Source: Hybos culiciformis (Eukaryota; Arthropoda; Insecta; Diptera; Hybotidae). Taken from it: a DNA stretch of 64,000 bases. Numbering within the stretch: position 1 is the stretch's first letter; every line of letters begins with the position of its first letter. The notes under the pieces were generated by a model. It searched no databases, was not told where the DNA came from, and was given only the letters and a program-made list of their open reading frames with translations. The stretch is taken from NCBI GenBank assembly GCA_964007475.1, contig OZ023275.1, positions 25,257,052 to 25,321,051 on the forward strand, given 5' to 3'. The position numbers and the translations under genes are program-made. Positions 52,601-64,000 of the stretch are shown here, one piece after another.

Positions 52601-55600
52601 ATAATTATAGGGAAAATGAAATATAAATGTGATATATTCTATCTAAACATTTATTTAAATTTAAAATTATTGAAAAAAAATATGAATTAGAAATTATTAA
52701 AGCGGTTTTATAAAAATTATTTTTTTTTATTTCAAAATAAATATTATAAGTACTCGTTAGGTCTTTAATAATCATAAGCGTGTACAAAATAGATAATAAT
52801 TGCACATAGGTATATCTAACACATATAAATTACTTTTAACTTTTTTGAATTAATTTTCACACTATACATAAGGCGTTATTTTTTTTTTTCATAAGTTTTC
52901 TTGGTTTCGTGATGGTCAAATCAATTGACCTCTTTAATCGGCGTTTATCATTAAATTTAACACTTTAAGTAAAATTTATTTCGTAACTTCAACTATTATA
53001 AACTGCTATAAATTGTTAGTAAACCATTTAACTAGTGAAATTATTGTTTGCAAATGACCTTAGAGGGAACTAGTCTCTAAAATGAAATAATATGGAACAG
53101 AATTGTTCTGAAAGCAGGACTAAGATTTGAGAAAAATATTTCAATATAATATATATTTCGAATATAGGCCAATATGTTTAATTAAAGAAAAATAATATCA
53201 AACATATTCTTAAATTCAAACAAATTACTCATTAAACTTTTAGATAAATTTCTCAATAATAGAGTGTGCTTAAATATGATATTTTATTATGTATTTGATA
53301 TTGATTTTTATTAGATATTTATTAACAAAAATAAAATTAATTAAACATTCATAATACATAATAATTTTCTACTATGTTGCTTGATAAGCCAAAAGCAAAA
53401 TGAACTAAGGAATGGTTAATGTATATGGAAATCAAAATGCAAAATTTAATTTTTCAAAAAAAAAAATAAATAAAAACAATAATAGTGGATGGCAATAATA
53501 TCATTGCTATTAGGTTTTTGTGTGCAAATTATTTCCCAAATAACATTTTGAGGGTGAATCGTGATTATTAAATGGACAATTTCAAGGTATTGGTAGGTAA
53601 ATATTATTTAATTTTTTTTTTATTTTATTTTTACAATTTTTTTGTTTTTTTATTAAATAAAATAATCAAAATACGAAAAAAAAAAGTAATTGATCGCGTG
53701 TGAATTATATTCACCTATATATTTCAGTTATTGGAGAACAATAAAAATGTTATTTGATTTTTTGTATAAATTGTACCGCCAGTAAAATAACCTGCCGACA
53801 ACAATTTTCCCTAAAGTACATGGAAGTTTTTTTTTTCTTCTTGTATTTTTAACTTTTAATCTATAAAATATTCATTTTTTTTTTTGTTTTAACATCAGTG
53901 ATTTTTATTTCAACACCTAAAAGCTATTCTATTTGTACCAAAAAAATACACTTATTATTTGAATCAGAGTTGAAGTCTGTTTCAAAAGCCCAAATAAGAT
54001 AATTTAAGATTTTGATGAAAATAATAATATAATAAAAACACTATCGGAATGCCGTGAAAGTTTTCACTTTTATTGATTCAGCGAAAAAAACAAATGGAAA
54101 TATTTAGAAAGAAATTTTGCACTAAAGATTTCTGGTTCAACTAAATAATTAATTTAAAACCTGGATTAAAGTTTTTAACACCTTTTAATACTTTTCGAAA
54201 TTATAATATAATAAGTTCGCAATTTTAAAGAAAGGTGGTATTTTGAATATTTATTTTATGATGAATAAAATTTAAATAATAACTAAATGAATTTAAAACA
54301 AATTTTAAATGCAAAATAAAAAGTTTTATATAGTAAGCACTTTGCGTAATTTCATCTTAAGTGTTGATCGTGATCACGTTTATATTCCAAAACAAAATCT
54401 GAAATGTATTTAGAATTTTTTTTTTTGCTTTTTTGTTTTTCTTTCATAAATTCCTTTTCCTAAAGATTTAACCAAGAAAATTAACATAAAAATTCGCGCT
54501 ATCTGTTTTACATATTTTCATGTTTTCTTATTCTAACGCTTTGTTTTGCTTAAAAAGGATAAAACATAATTTAGAACGTTCTATAAAAATAATCAAAACA
54601 TTAACATTATACAAATCTATTATTTATTTGATAAAATAAAATAATTTTTTTTTGTTTTTTATTTTTGTGATCTAATTCGATTTTTTTACTAATTGTGGAA
54701 AAAATTAAAATTTTCAAATTTTCGAGATTTTCGATTACTATTACATTAGAAATTATTGAAATATTTTGTGTATCAATATAATTGAATGAATAAGTTCTAT
54801 TATATGTGTGGAATTTAATAACTCCGTTTCCTAATACGAATATGTTTTCATAAAGGGGGTGAATCTACAAAATAAACTCATTCTTGTTGGCGAAAGTTGT
54901 AAGGAGCCTACAATTGTTAATGAGAGTTGTAAGAATCGATTTAAAAAACATACAATTTAATTTGTTTCACTAAAAAATTTATAAATATATAAAAAAAAAA
55001 TTCCACTTTTAGCGTATATACTATTGCTGCAGTACAATATTACAAGGTTAAAAAATGTCCTTTTTTTAATGGACGAGAAACATTGAAATAAAATCAAATT
55101 GAACGACCAGATGCAAAATAACTATTTAATAAAAAAAATAAAAATATTTCTTATAAAAAATTCAATTATTTTCTCACGATCATTTTCTTAAATCTAAGAA
55201 TAAAATAAGTATCTCAAATTTGCAATTTTCAATTAATTCTAATTTTCTTTTTCCTTTATGTCCCCTTAATAAAAAAAAATTACATAATGTTTATTCAGGA
55301 AGAAAAAAAAATCTTCTCTCAGGACCTTTTGTTTTGACCCCTTACATTTTTTTTTATTCTCAGCATAAAAAATAAACCTGAATATAAAAAACTAACACAG
55401 ATTACCTATTATAAAAAAATTCAGTAATAAATTACTGATGATGGATACTATTTTTTAAGTTTTTTTTTTTTTAAGATATATTTATGACATTCCAAAACAA
55501 AAACCAGATGTTTATGCATTTAATTTTCTATGTATATATGTATCTTATCCCGATATGATTTTCATATAGTCTTGAGGATGTCCTTTTGTGTCAGAAAAGG

Positions 55601-56755
55601 ATTTATTTTTAGAAATGAAATAAAAAATAATTTCAATTTATTTGAAATAGCTAAAATAGGAAATCATCAAAATAGTTTTAAACTTTCAAAATTTTAAACT
55701 TTTATTTTTATTCTGGTCTTCATTATTATTTTTTTTGATTCGGGACTGATTTCCATTTTTTAGGACTTTAGCGATATAAAATATATAATCATAATCATAT
55801 CTCAATTTATTTTAATTTATTTTTTTACAATTATTTAGTTCGTAGAAATTTAATAAAATTCAAATTACATTAAAAAAAATTAATTTCACAGTTTTGGATG
55901 AGGGAATTAAATAGCATAGTTTACTAGCATTGCAATATTATGAAAAACTTAAGATTTTACCCCTTATCCTTAATATAAAAAAAAATCGCAAATCGGACCT
56001 ACAAACTATACATTTTAATAAAAAAAAGGACTATAAAAAGGTAAATATTTATTGTCATTAAAAAAAATATAAAACTACGCGTTATTAAATACCTGTTGAA
56101 ATTTAGGTTATCCAAAAAAACAGCAGAAAAAATATTTTATCTTAAAGATACCCGTAAGGATTTTTTTTTTAATTAAATATAAAAAACAACACGCATATGC
56201 GTATGAATTTTTTTTTTTTTTGTGTTATATTTAGGGGATAACCATCGATATTGCTACCGTCCGATAAAATTTTCCCAGGACTACTATATATAAAAAAAAA
56301 ACATATATTTATTTGCCTGTCATTTTTTATTATTCACAAATCTTGATCCTTAAAGATATGTACCTAACAAAAAAGAAAAAGAGAAATTTCAAATAAAAAA
56401 CTATGAACCGCTAGGTTTTATGAATTTTTTTTATTTTTTATAATGGGCTATTACAAATAATCAAAATAAACATACATAATATGTAATACATAAATTTTAA
56501 TCTGCAATATTTTTTATGAACCGCTATCGAATTACGCGATAATATTAAATAGTTATAAATTACATATATAATTCTAGGTCCTAAGAGTAAAACCAAATAA
56601 ACTATTGGAAGTATAGTAAAAATTTGATTTTGACCACAAAGAAGTCTATCTATAAAATATTTTTAGTGATACTAAACACTATAGTTTGTTATCAAATGGA
56701 TATTTATTTGAATTCATCTCCTTTAATTCAGTGAAAGATATAAACTTCGCCATAT
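49606..56755. other. AT-rich stretch without a supported gene
   Basis: Low-complexity AT-rich DNA throughout. The one notable structure is the perfect hairpin at 52462-52488. A 65-codon frame at 52248-52445 uses no ATG at its start and shows no motif, so it is not called. Confidence 0.6.
52462..52488. repeat. Perfect 12-bp hairpin with 3-nt loop
   Basis: The arms AATTTTGAACCG (52462-52473) and CGGTTCAAAATT (52477-52488) are perfectly complementary around an AAA loop. It resembles a rho-independent terminator in form only, since this is eukaryotic DNA. Such near-perfect palindromes may arise by replication slippage. Confidence 0.8.
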
Positions 56756-56763
56756 ACAGACCT

Positions 56764-56880
56764 TAGTCATGGTGTTGTGGTATTGCCCTTATCCTGTGGC
56801 ATATTCGGTCGCGTGGGTTTGATTCCCACTTCGGACTGGAATATGTGTTAATTTTTCAATTTCTCCACTTGAATTAAGTG
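56764..56880 (+). mobile_element. tRNA-related SINE-like fragment
   Basis: The stretch GTGGG-TTTGATT-CCCAC (56813-56829) is a perfect tRNA T-arm and contains a good B box (GGTTTGATTCC, 56816-56826). About 50 nt upstream TAGTCATGGTGT (56764-56775) is a weak A box. The spacing fits an RNA polymerase III internal promoter. The acceptor and anticodon stems do not form, so it is not a working tRNA. The following GGACTGGAATATGTG and a small CACTT/AAGTG hairpin (56866-56880) may belong to the SINE body. The ends are uncertain and no target duplication was found. Confidence 0.45.
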
Positions 56881-57530
56881 TTTGAGTTGTTTTTTTTAGT
56901 CGAGTGTAAAAAATTCTAATATCCCACTATGAAGTAGCGTAATATTTATCTATTCAACTAGCTCTGTATTTGTTAACATTTTTGATAAACATTTTTTTTT
57001 CTCAAAATAAACTAAATTCCAAACAAACTAAATTTAAAATAACTGTACTTTTAAAACATTAAAAAAAAGGTTCTTTATATAACAAAAAAAAATTGCACAA
57101 AAATAATTTTTTGGAAGTATGTTTGATATATACAATGCGCGAAATAAATTTCATCATATAAGGTTTTTTAGTGCTCTTGAAGTAAAAATAGTCTCAGCTT
57201 ATTAATTTTTTTTTTAGCAATTTAACAGTGCAGGTAATTATATGTTCCAAATGTAAACATAACTGTACAAAGAAATAACCTTGATTAAGATACTATACTT
57301 TTATCTGACAATGCTTTTATTTTGAAAGTAAAAACACAAACCTATAACAAAAAGTCTCTCCTTAAACTTATGTTGACTGTGATCCTCATCTATTGATTTT
57401 ATTTCTACCTTGAGCAGAACTTTGAATAAAAAACAAGCTTACTTTGTATATAATCAAGAAATATGAAATAAATAATATTCAAATTATTTTTTCGTTACCA
57501 TTTTATAATTTTTATGTCAAAAAGTGAATA
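56881..57530. other. AT-rich gap downstream of the acetyltransferase gene
   Basis: No gene seen. It may include the end of the SINE-like fragment and the 3' flank of the acetyltransferase gene. A second AATAAA on the minus strand (57398-57403) could serve as an alternative poly(A) signal. Confidence 0.6.
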
Positions 57531-57536
57531 TTTATT
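57531..57536 (-). terminator. Poly(A) signal AATAAA of the acetyltransferase gene
   Basis: TTTATT on the plus strand reads AATAAA on the minus strand, 17 nt beyond the stop codon at 57553. That would give a very short 3' untranslated region. In DNA this rich in A and T the hexamer is common, so usage is only inferred. Confidence 0.4.
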
Positions 57537-57552
57537 TAATTATACATTATTT

Positions 57553-57967
57553 TTAATAATCAGTATAACGTTTACTTTCAATAACTTCTTTAACATACAA
57601 AATTGTATACCATTCAGCTTTACCTGCTACTTGAAAAGGTTGTTCTTTAGTTTTCGGATCACAATATGTTGCAAAATATACTCGATATTTTTCAGTCATT
57701 CCTGCTCGTATTGCCCGTTGTTGATTATTCGCTGTATAAGAAATAAATGTAACTCGAGGTATATGCATTGAGCTTGCAAGTTTTTCAGCACATGTTATTA
57801 AATCAACTTTATAGCCTTTGCCACAGTATTCATCATTCAAAATTAGTGTAAATATATGAACACTGTCCGTCATAATATCGTCTTTAAATCCTTCACCTAA
57901 GATATACCTTAATAAACGAATATATGTTTGTATTATTTCTGAATTTGATGTCACCTCTAATGCCGTC
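57553..57967 (-). CDS. GNAT-family N-acetyltransferase, exon 2 (C-terminal 137 residues and stop)
   Basis: This exon carries the catalytic core of a GCN5-related N-acetyltransferase, which transfers an acetyl group from acetyl-CoA to an amine. It begins after the acceptor TTCATTTTGTAG with the last base of the Trp101 codon, then TALEVTSNSE. Residues about 135-165 (VHIFTLILNDEYCGKGYKV...) form motif A: the beta-4 strand and the acetyl-CoA pyrophosphate loop, here E-x-x-G-K-G where the family usually has Q/R-x-x-G-x-G/A. Residues about 172-191 (RVTFISYTANNQQRAIRAGM) form motif B. The C-terminus is polar and ends RYTDY. Insects have many such cytosolic, arylalkylamine N-acetyltransferase-like proteins. 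The substrate (dopamine, octopamine, serotonin, polyamine or other) cannot be read from sequence. No stop or frameshift breaks the frame. Confidence 0.88.
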
Positions 57968-58144
57968 CTACAAAATGAAATCAATTTTTAATGCAAATTT
58001 TTATAAAATAATCACAAATTTTTGTTTGGAACAGGTAAGGATTTCTAGAAATTAAGATTGAATTACTAAAAATATGTACAATACATATTTTTTGAAGTTA
58101 AACTTCTTTAGAGGCATTGTGATTGAGAGTGAAAAAAATGTAAG

Positions 58145-58203
58145 TGTCAAAAATGCCTCGTTTACTGTCAAAAAATGCCTCGTTTATTGTCAAAAAAAAA
58201 GGC
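58145..58203. repeat. ~22-bp tandem repeat in the intron
   Basis: The unit TGTCAAAAATGCCTCGTTTA occurs twice with small changes and is followed by a partial third copy. Confidence 0.8.
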
Positions 58204-58731
58204 AAAAAAAAAAGAAAAAAGAAAAAATTTATGTGTCAGCTGATGATAAAACCGACAGCCGCTAGCAACTTAATGAAGTTTATCCGCGCAATAACCTACT
58301 CTATATTGGCTCAGAATTAAAGTCGAAAATACTATTTTTTTTTTTTGAATTAAAGGAAAATATAATTTATTTTAAATTATTGAATAACAAATATTTCATT
58401 TATTAATTATTAGTGCTAATTTTCAAAAAGTTTTTGGAATACAAATATGTATTCTGAATAAAAATGTTCCAATTCACCTATTTTGTAGATAATTTAGTGT
58501 GGAGTTATAAGTTGTTTTGTCATATTTAGTTATTAATAATCGAAAATCTGTCTGATCGATAGTCACTTTCTCGATGAAAAGTTTCTCGTTAAAAACAATT
58601 GCAATCATATGTAATCATGTGCAATATGCAAAGAAAAATTATGTGTGGAAATTATTTTTAAAATCCAGCTACAAAGCATTATACTTTCTTAGAAATAAGC
58701 TTGATATTAATTTTTCTTAATGTAATTTTTA

Positions 58732-59055
58732 GTTTGTTAGTGTAATTTATTTTTGACATTAAATTACACTAATAAAATGCAGGAGGGATATTTTTATTAC
58801 AATTACTTTTCGGAAGAAATACTTATGTCAAATTTTGCAGGCATATTTGAAAATGCTCTTTTAACTAAAACAGATTTTTTTTTGAACTAATTTGTAATTC
58901 TGTTGTTAGCATAAATTATTTTGCCATTAAATCCCATTAATGCAATGCATGTAGAATATTTTTATTCCAATTCTTTTTCAGAAGAAGTACTAATAAACAT
59001 GAAATTTTTCAGGCATATTCAAAAATTTATTTTAGGTTAAACTTTTCGGGCAATA
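58732..59055. repeat. Diverged ~170-bp tandem duplication in the intron
   Basis: Copy 1 (from 58732) and copy 2 (from about 58901) share, in order, GTTAG, a CATTAAAT block, AATGCA, ATATTTTTATT(A/C)CAATT, GAAGAA and CAGGCATATT blocks. The period is 169-172 bp. Copy 1 also holds the perfect 13-bp hairpin 58737-58772 (TTAGTGTAATTTA arms), which copy 2 has largely lost. It could be two units of an old satellite or a local duplication. Confidence 0.65.
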
Positions 59056-59172
59056 AAAAGAAAACATGATTTAAGCCACGCTGCTGTTTTTCATACATTA
59101 TTGTCGCTAATAATATAGTTGTAACCGGAATTGTGTTTACAGCTTAAAATATAGTAGAAATCATCTGGCAAT

Positions 59173-59445
59173 CAGTGTTGCCATGCAGCCATAATTCTAG
59201 CCATAATTATGCCACTAAACTTTTTGAGCTTAAAAAGTATTTTAGAATTTTTAATGTTTTTATCTCTAAGTAGTCGCTGGTGTTTAATTTTTTTTTTTTT
59301 TCAAATTTTTCTAAGCCGCCGAATTCCCCCAAAACAAGTTATTTTAAGTCGACTGGCCGCAGCAGTCGAAGGACAAAAATCAACTAGTCGCCGTCGAAAA
59401 AATCGATTGGCGTCATGTCTTATAAGCACTTGGCCATTTTAAATA
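59173..59445 (+). mobile_element. Possible hAT-type remnant (CAGTGTTGCCA end)
   Basis: CAGTGTTGCCA at 59173 matches a common terminal sequence of hAT transposons in animals. It is followed by GCCATAAT/GCCACTAAA and AGTCGCTGG stretches and a GC-raised patch at 59330-59430. No matching right terminus or 8-bp duplication was found, so it would be a truncated copy. The plus-strand frame at 59209-59442 is not taken as a gene. Confidence 0.28.
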
Positions 59446-59603
59446 TTTATTTAGCCTCCCCAGAAAATACTACTTACCATGAAGTTTCACTTCTTCCGTG
59501 TGTCCCGAGACTCACATATATTTTTTTTTTATTTTAATATCAATCAAAAATCAAATGATCAAAAACCCAAAAATAAGAAATTAATGTAAGTAAATTAAAA
59601 TAC

Positions 59604-59905
59604 CAAGTTTTATATAATGTAAGCATTGGTAGGAGTAATGTAGCTCCCATTATTTCATTTCTTTCCTCATTGAACAACATCATTGAAGAACCTTCACACA
59701 AAATTGTTTCTATGAATATTCTGAAGTCCACAGCAATTCTTTCAATTTCTATATCTCTAAAAATAGCATACAAAACTTTCGTATGCTCTATCATAAAATC
59801 ACAAGCTTGGTCGATTTTGTCTGCAGGAATATCCATAATTTTTACATTATCTTCGTATATTTTCCAAGTTACAGGTTCTAAACTCAAGGCTTTTTTCTTT
59901 GGCAT
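59604..59905 (-). CDS. GNAT-family N-acetyltransferase, exon 1 (N-terminal 100 residues)
   Basis: The ATG at 59905 has A at -3 and an in-frame TAA 18 nt upstream, so this start is well supported. The exon encodes MPKKKALSLEPVTWKIYEDN and continues through the alpha-1/alpha-2 helical region typical of insect arylalkylamine N-acetyltransferase-like proteins. A segment DKIDQACDFMIEHT is followed by a beta strand with IMGATLLL at about residues 85-92, corresponding to the GNAT beta-2/beta-3 area. The exon ends after two bases of the Trp101 codon at TG|GTATTT. Joined to 57967-57553 it gives 717 nt, exactly 239 codons including the stop. A product of 238 residues fits the family (roughly 200-280). 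There is no signal peptide or membrane segment, so a cytosolic enzyme is expected. No paralogue is seen nearby. Confidence 0.87.
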
Positions 59906-62900
59906 GATATATGTAATTATTTAAAAATTTATGTATATATCAATTTTTCAGAGTAACATATACGTGTAATCTGGGTTTTTATAAATTTAAATATTTTATT
60001 TATTCTCAATAATTAATCGTACATATGTATGTATATAGTGTTATTTTTTGTGTATATCGATTATATATAATTTAATCACAAACTAATTAAAGTTTAGTTT
60101 TAAATTTATTTCTGGTAGTTTAATTTTTACGTATATGTAGTACGTACGTAATTTTTAATATAAAATAATACATTTGTACACTTTATACTTAAAAAGAGTT
60201 AAAGTTAATATGTACTTGGTAATTGCTGTACATAAGAGAAGGATCTATCTATTTCTGTGGTTGTTTTTTTTTTTTTGCATATTTTAAAGTTGATTAAAGT
60301 TCTCATAGACCTAAATAAAACATCTTTATTTTATTAATAATTCATGAGGTCATCACTTTACAAGCATAAAAAAATGGGTTACTATACTAGTGTAATGATA
60401 AAAAAAATCATATTTTCCCATCATGAAATGATGTAACTGTGATCAAACATTTTATCTTGCATTTAAAAATACATAATCTTGTATTTTTCACATTGGGCTC
60501 CATTATGCCAAAAAAAATTTCTTCACTTTTTATGAATATTTTAAAATTAATAAATGTTTAAATAATCACATAATCTATTTCTAAAATACTTTTAAGATCA
60601 GGACAAATAAAAAACTTTTTGTTTCAGATACTGGAATTAATATAAACTTCTAAATTGTGTTATCGATAATATAATTTCTTTAAAATAGTATATCGACATT
60701 ATTGAAACAAAGTTTCGGATTTTAATGTTATGGACGGAAAACATATGTTAATGAACGTAAATGTATTTCCAATTTTAGGATTATTCTTTGCATAACTGTG
60801 CCATTTTCTATAATCATTCATGCATTGACAAAATAAATTTTCCTCAATTATCTATAAAAATAAAATTTTAGAAATTATTATAGAGAATTTTCAAATATAA
60901 AAAACTTATGAGTTTTTTTATGACAATGCCGTTGACATGAGATTTTTGAATAAAATATTCCATGACATTTAAAACTTAAGATAGCCAAAATTATAAAACA
61001 TGAATATATAAAAAAAAATATAAAATTATATCGTAGCACGGATCGATTAAAATCCATTTCGGAGTACAGTATTTGTAAACAAAATATTTACTTAAACCCA
61101 GACCAAGTCAAATAAAACAATCAAACTGCATACTTATGCGTCGATTGGCCATCATAACCATTATGGATTATCTTATGTCGAATGGCCATCATTACCATTA
61201 TGAATTATTTTATTTTAAAAGTAATTTTTAATATAAATATTTGGTTTAAGAAACCTAAGTTTAATATCATATAAAATATAATCACAGGATTTATTTATTT
61301 TTTTCTTTAAAAAATACTTCATCACGGTGAAAACTAATCAAATTTTCTTATTGCAGAATTAATCATGTTAGCAATATGCTTACTTCAATCCTATATGTTT
61401 TGTAGGTGTTTATCTTGAATTATCATCAGCAAACAAACTACCAGTTAATTGGAATTTTTTAATTTTACAATTTACCTATATATGTATATTATATACAACA
61501 TAAAGTTAAAAAAGAAGAAAATTTTAAGTTAATGTTTTAATTTTTTGATATAGAATCTTAAATGAATATAGTTTGTTTTTCTTACCCAATCGCCAAAAAG
61601 TCTGGGAAACTTTTTTTAACAATTCAATTTTAGCACATTCGTTTGAATTTTAATCTTTTTAATAAACTCTTTTGTCTGCTTAAGCAATAAATCAAAATAA
61701 TATGTAGTATATTTTAATTCAAATAAAATTATTAGAATTTTATTAATCCTAATTGGTATTTCTTCAATAAATTCTAGCTAGAAAGAGTTTAAAAAAAAAA
61801 CAATTATCAATATTGACTTATTTAGTCAGTTTGAGAATAAATTTATAACTTAGCTTCAACTTGAATAAACAAAACACTTTAGTGCAGTTTACTTTTAACT
61901 CAATATAATTATTTTTATATTTGTACTATTCAGTATTGCAAAATATAAATGAAAAACCAATATCGCAGCTGTTAAGAAAAACCAATTGTTTTTATGAAAA
62001 TAAAGCAATACAATTTATGAAATAAAATCATGAATATAAATAATTCCAAAACTTCCGTATTTTTATTTTAAAACAATTCCTAATGTGCTAAAGTTCACAA
62101 TCGTAGTTAAATTTAAAAAATAAAAAAATGATCTACTTTTCAAATATAAAACATAAAAAATATGTATAAAAATTGAATTATAAACAGATTCGATTGGATA
62201 TGAGTTTTCAACTTCAATATATCTCCTGACAATTTTTCTTCTTGAAAATAATTCTTTTCATTGAATTGATTTATGATTTTTGAAGCCTGGAGTTAACCTT
62301 GTATTTCTTAAAAAACAAGAGTAGATGTAGTTAATATGGTTTCTACTTTCGAAGACTTTCTATCCAAGAATACAAATTAAAAAATTCAGATACCATTGTA
62401 GCAAACTTATAATTCAAAAATATTAATCGATGAAAAATTTACCTAAAATCTATATTAATGAATACTCATACGTTCTAAGTAAGTTTCACATCAGATAAAC
62501 AAGATATCTAATAAAGGAGAATTTTTTTTTTAATTAAGATAATTTTATGAAAATTATATATTTGAAAATTTCACATTTATTTTTTATTCGTACATATTAC
62601 TACAAATATTTAACTACTTTCATAATAAATCACAAAATTATAAGTCCAAGTCATTTTATTACCAAGGTTAAAGAAATATATGAAGTATATGCCGACATAT
62701 AGATAGAAATCGAAGACCAGAAGACCACGTACACAAATGTGCAATAAAATGCAAAAAAAAAAAATAATAATATTATAATTTTGGAGTGGCAAGTTCATGT
62801 GAAAATATCTCTGCAAAAGAAAAATCTAGTAGCTCTATGACTGACTGTAATAATTCTTATATATATAATATGTTCTATAATTTTTAATGAACCTACAACA

Positions 62901-64000
62901 TCTCCATCATATATTGAATGTGATATGACAAACCACTGACCTTATGAGAAATATTTTTTAAAAAATATTTTATAACAAAATTACATAATAAAACATTTTG
63001 TACATAATATAATTATTTCAAAAATTGTGTATACACATCTGTGGTTAAAATGAACAGTAGCTTAAGTTGTTTTAAGCTAAATTTTCAGTCAGGACTTACA
63101 AATTCCCACACTATAAACGAAATAAAGAACTTTGAATTTCAGATTGTTTTAGTACTCAATTTTTAAATTTAAGTATAGTTGGTTTTCTTAAAAATTAAAT
63201 AAAAATATGCATAAGCTACTGTTTACTGTTGACACAGATTTTGTGTTAATGTATTATCTTCATTATTTTTAATATCTTTATTAAAAAATACCTATGTAAA
63301 TAAAAAATAAATCAGCAAACTATACAAAAAATTTTACAGAAAGAATAAAAAAATCTTTGATTAACTATTTTACATTAAAAACTCATCGTGCGTACAATAC
63401 ATAAATTTTTGCCAGTTCAAATGTCAAATTGTCAAAAATTCAAAATTCTATTAAATTATTAAACTTTTATTAGACTAGGACACCGAATACGAACATACTT
63501 TAAATCGAAATGTGTGAAATGAACCTCGATCATAATTGATGATGCTCTGTTCCAAAATTTACCTATTTTATTAACAATCTGTGCAACTAAAGAATTTTCT
63601 GTAAATTAATAGACTTATTTTTCATATTACTGACTACATACATAATTATGTACATAATGTATGAATTATAATGCTTCAATTATATAAAAATGCAATAAAT
63701 TTATCTTAAATTATGTTGTTTTCAAAAAGCGCAATGACCTATTACTTTCTGAATATCATGTTATTGTCATATCTACAATTTTTTTGCGCAAAATAAATAA
63801 AAAAAAAAATAAAAAATCTAAAACATGTAGATTTAAAAGTCCACTCAATGTGCAATCATTAAATTGTCATCATTATTATTATCGTGAAGGAGTTGAATAT
63901 TCTTTCAACCAAATTAAATTACTTTAGTTTTTATTTAACTAAGCCAGAAAATTGTCTATTGCACATGAGTTAAAAAAAAAAACAAAAAAACTACCAAGAA
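59906..64000. other. Upstream flank of the acetyltransferase gene, AT-rich
   Basis: No gene seen. The first few hundred bases should hold the promoter and leader of the acetyltransferase gene, but no clear TATA box or initiator stands out. A two-unit tandem repeat lies at 61134-61209, and the remainder is low-complexity AT-rich DNA. Confidence 0.6.
61134..61209. repeat. ~38-bp tandem duplication
   Basis: Two adjacent units share TTATG..TCGA.TGGCCATCAT.ACCATTATG.ATTAT with a few substitutions and small indels. Confidence 0.85.

Larger units (their letters stand above)
57968..59603 (-). other. Intron of the acetyltransferase gene (1,636 bp)
   Basis: It starts with GTATTT at 59603 (a weak donor) and ends with TTTTGTAG at 57968, a good acceptor. 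It is phase 2, splitting the Trp101 codon. It contains a small tandem duplication (58145-58203), a 13-bp hairpin (58737-58772), a diverged ~170-bp tandem duplication (about 58732-59055) and a possible hAT-type remnant (59173-59445). Confidence 0.85.

Noticed and set aside
56764..56835. Functional tRNA gene
   Set aside because: Only the T-arm is intact. Acceptor and anticodon stems cannot be formed.
57514..57771. Plus-strand frame of 85 codons
   Set aside because: Antisense shadow of acetyltransferase exon 2.
59670..59924. Plus-strand frame of 84 codons
   Set aside because: Antisense shadow of acetyltransferase exon 1.
1..64000. CRISPR arrays, bacterial operons, integrated virus or a new defence system
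   Set aside because: No regularly spaced repeats, no packed ORFs and no viral polymerase or capsid-like frames. The sequence is ordinary AT-rich eukaryotic non-coding DNA.

Overview
The window is nuclear DNA from a eukaryote, most likely an insect or another arthropod. By eye it is about 80% A+T, full of poly(A)/poly(T) runs and AT-type microsatellites, with no bacterial-style packed genes. The one convincing gene has a GT-AG intron, an arthropod-style GNAT acetyltransferase product and a poly(A) signal. The species cannot be named from this sequence.

Almost all of the 64 kb is intergenic or intronic. The only well-supported protein gene is on the minus strand near the right end: two exons (59905-59604 and 57967-57553) join in frame to a complete 238-residue GCN5-related N-acetyltransferase. 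A 1,636-bp intron separates them and carries an old ~170-bp tandem duplication and a possible hAT-type remnant. A second, weaker gene start lies on the minus strand at 12823-12799: a 25-nt first coding exon with a textbook splice donor, preceded on its own strand by almost 3 kb of extremely A-rich DNA that could hold leader and promoter.

The clearest structures otherwise are small non-autonomous transposons. These are a 422-bp element with perfect 29-bp inverted ends and TTA target duplications (6047-6468); a 504-bp hAT-type element with a perfect 8-bp target duplication and internal GAGTCGG simple repeats (19152-19655); and a 269-bp inverted-repeat element (35031-35299) with a probable decayed relative (about 39009-39212). 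There are also two same-orientation copies of an unnamed ~290-bp repeat (about 19849-20134 and 22604-22893), a tRNA-related SINE-like piece (about 56764-56880) and a tiny gag-like zinc-knuckle remnant (38051-38125).

A few islands of higher GC with open frames stand out from the AT background: 9455-9535, 18606-18752, 41788-42166 and 49480-49596. They may be short exons, microproteins or decayed coding DNA and are given with low confidence. No CRISPR array, rRNA, intact tRNA, operon or recognisable new multi-gene system was found.
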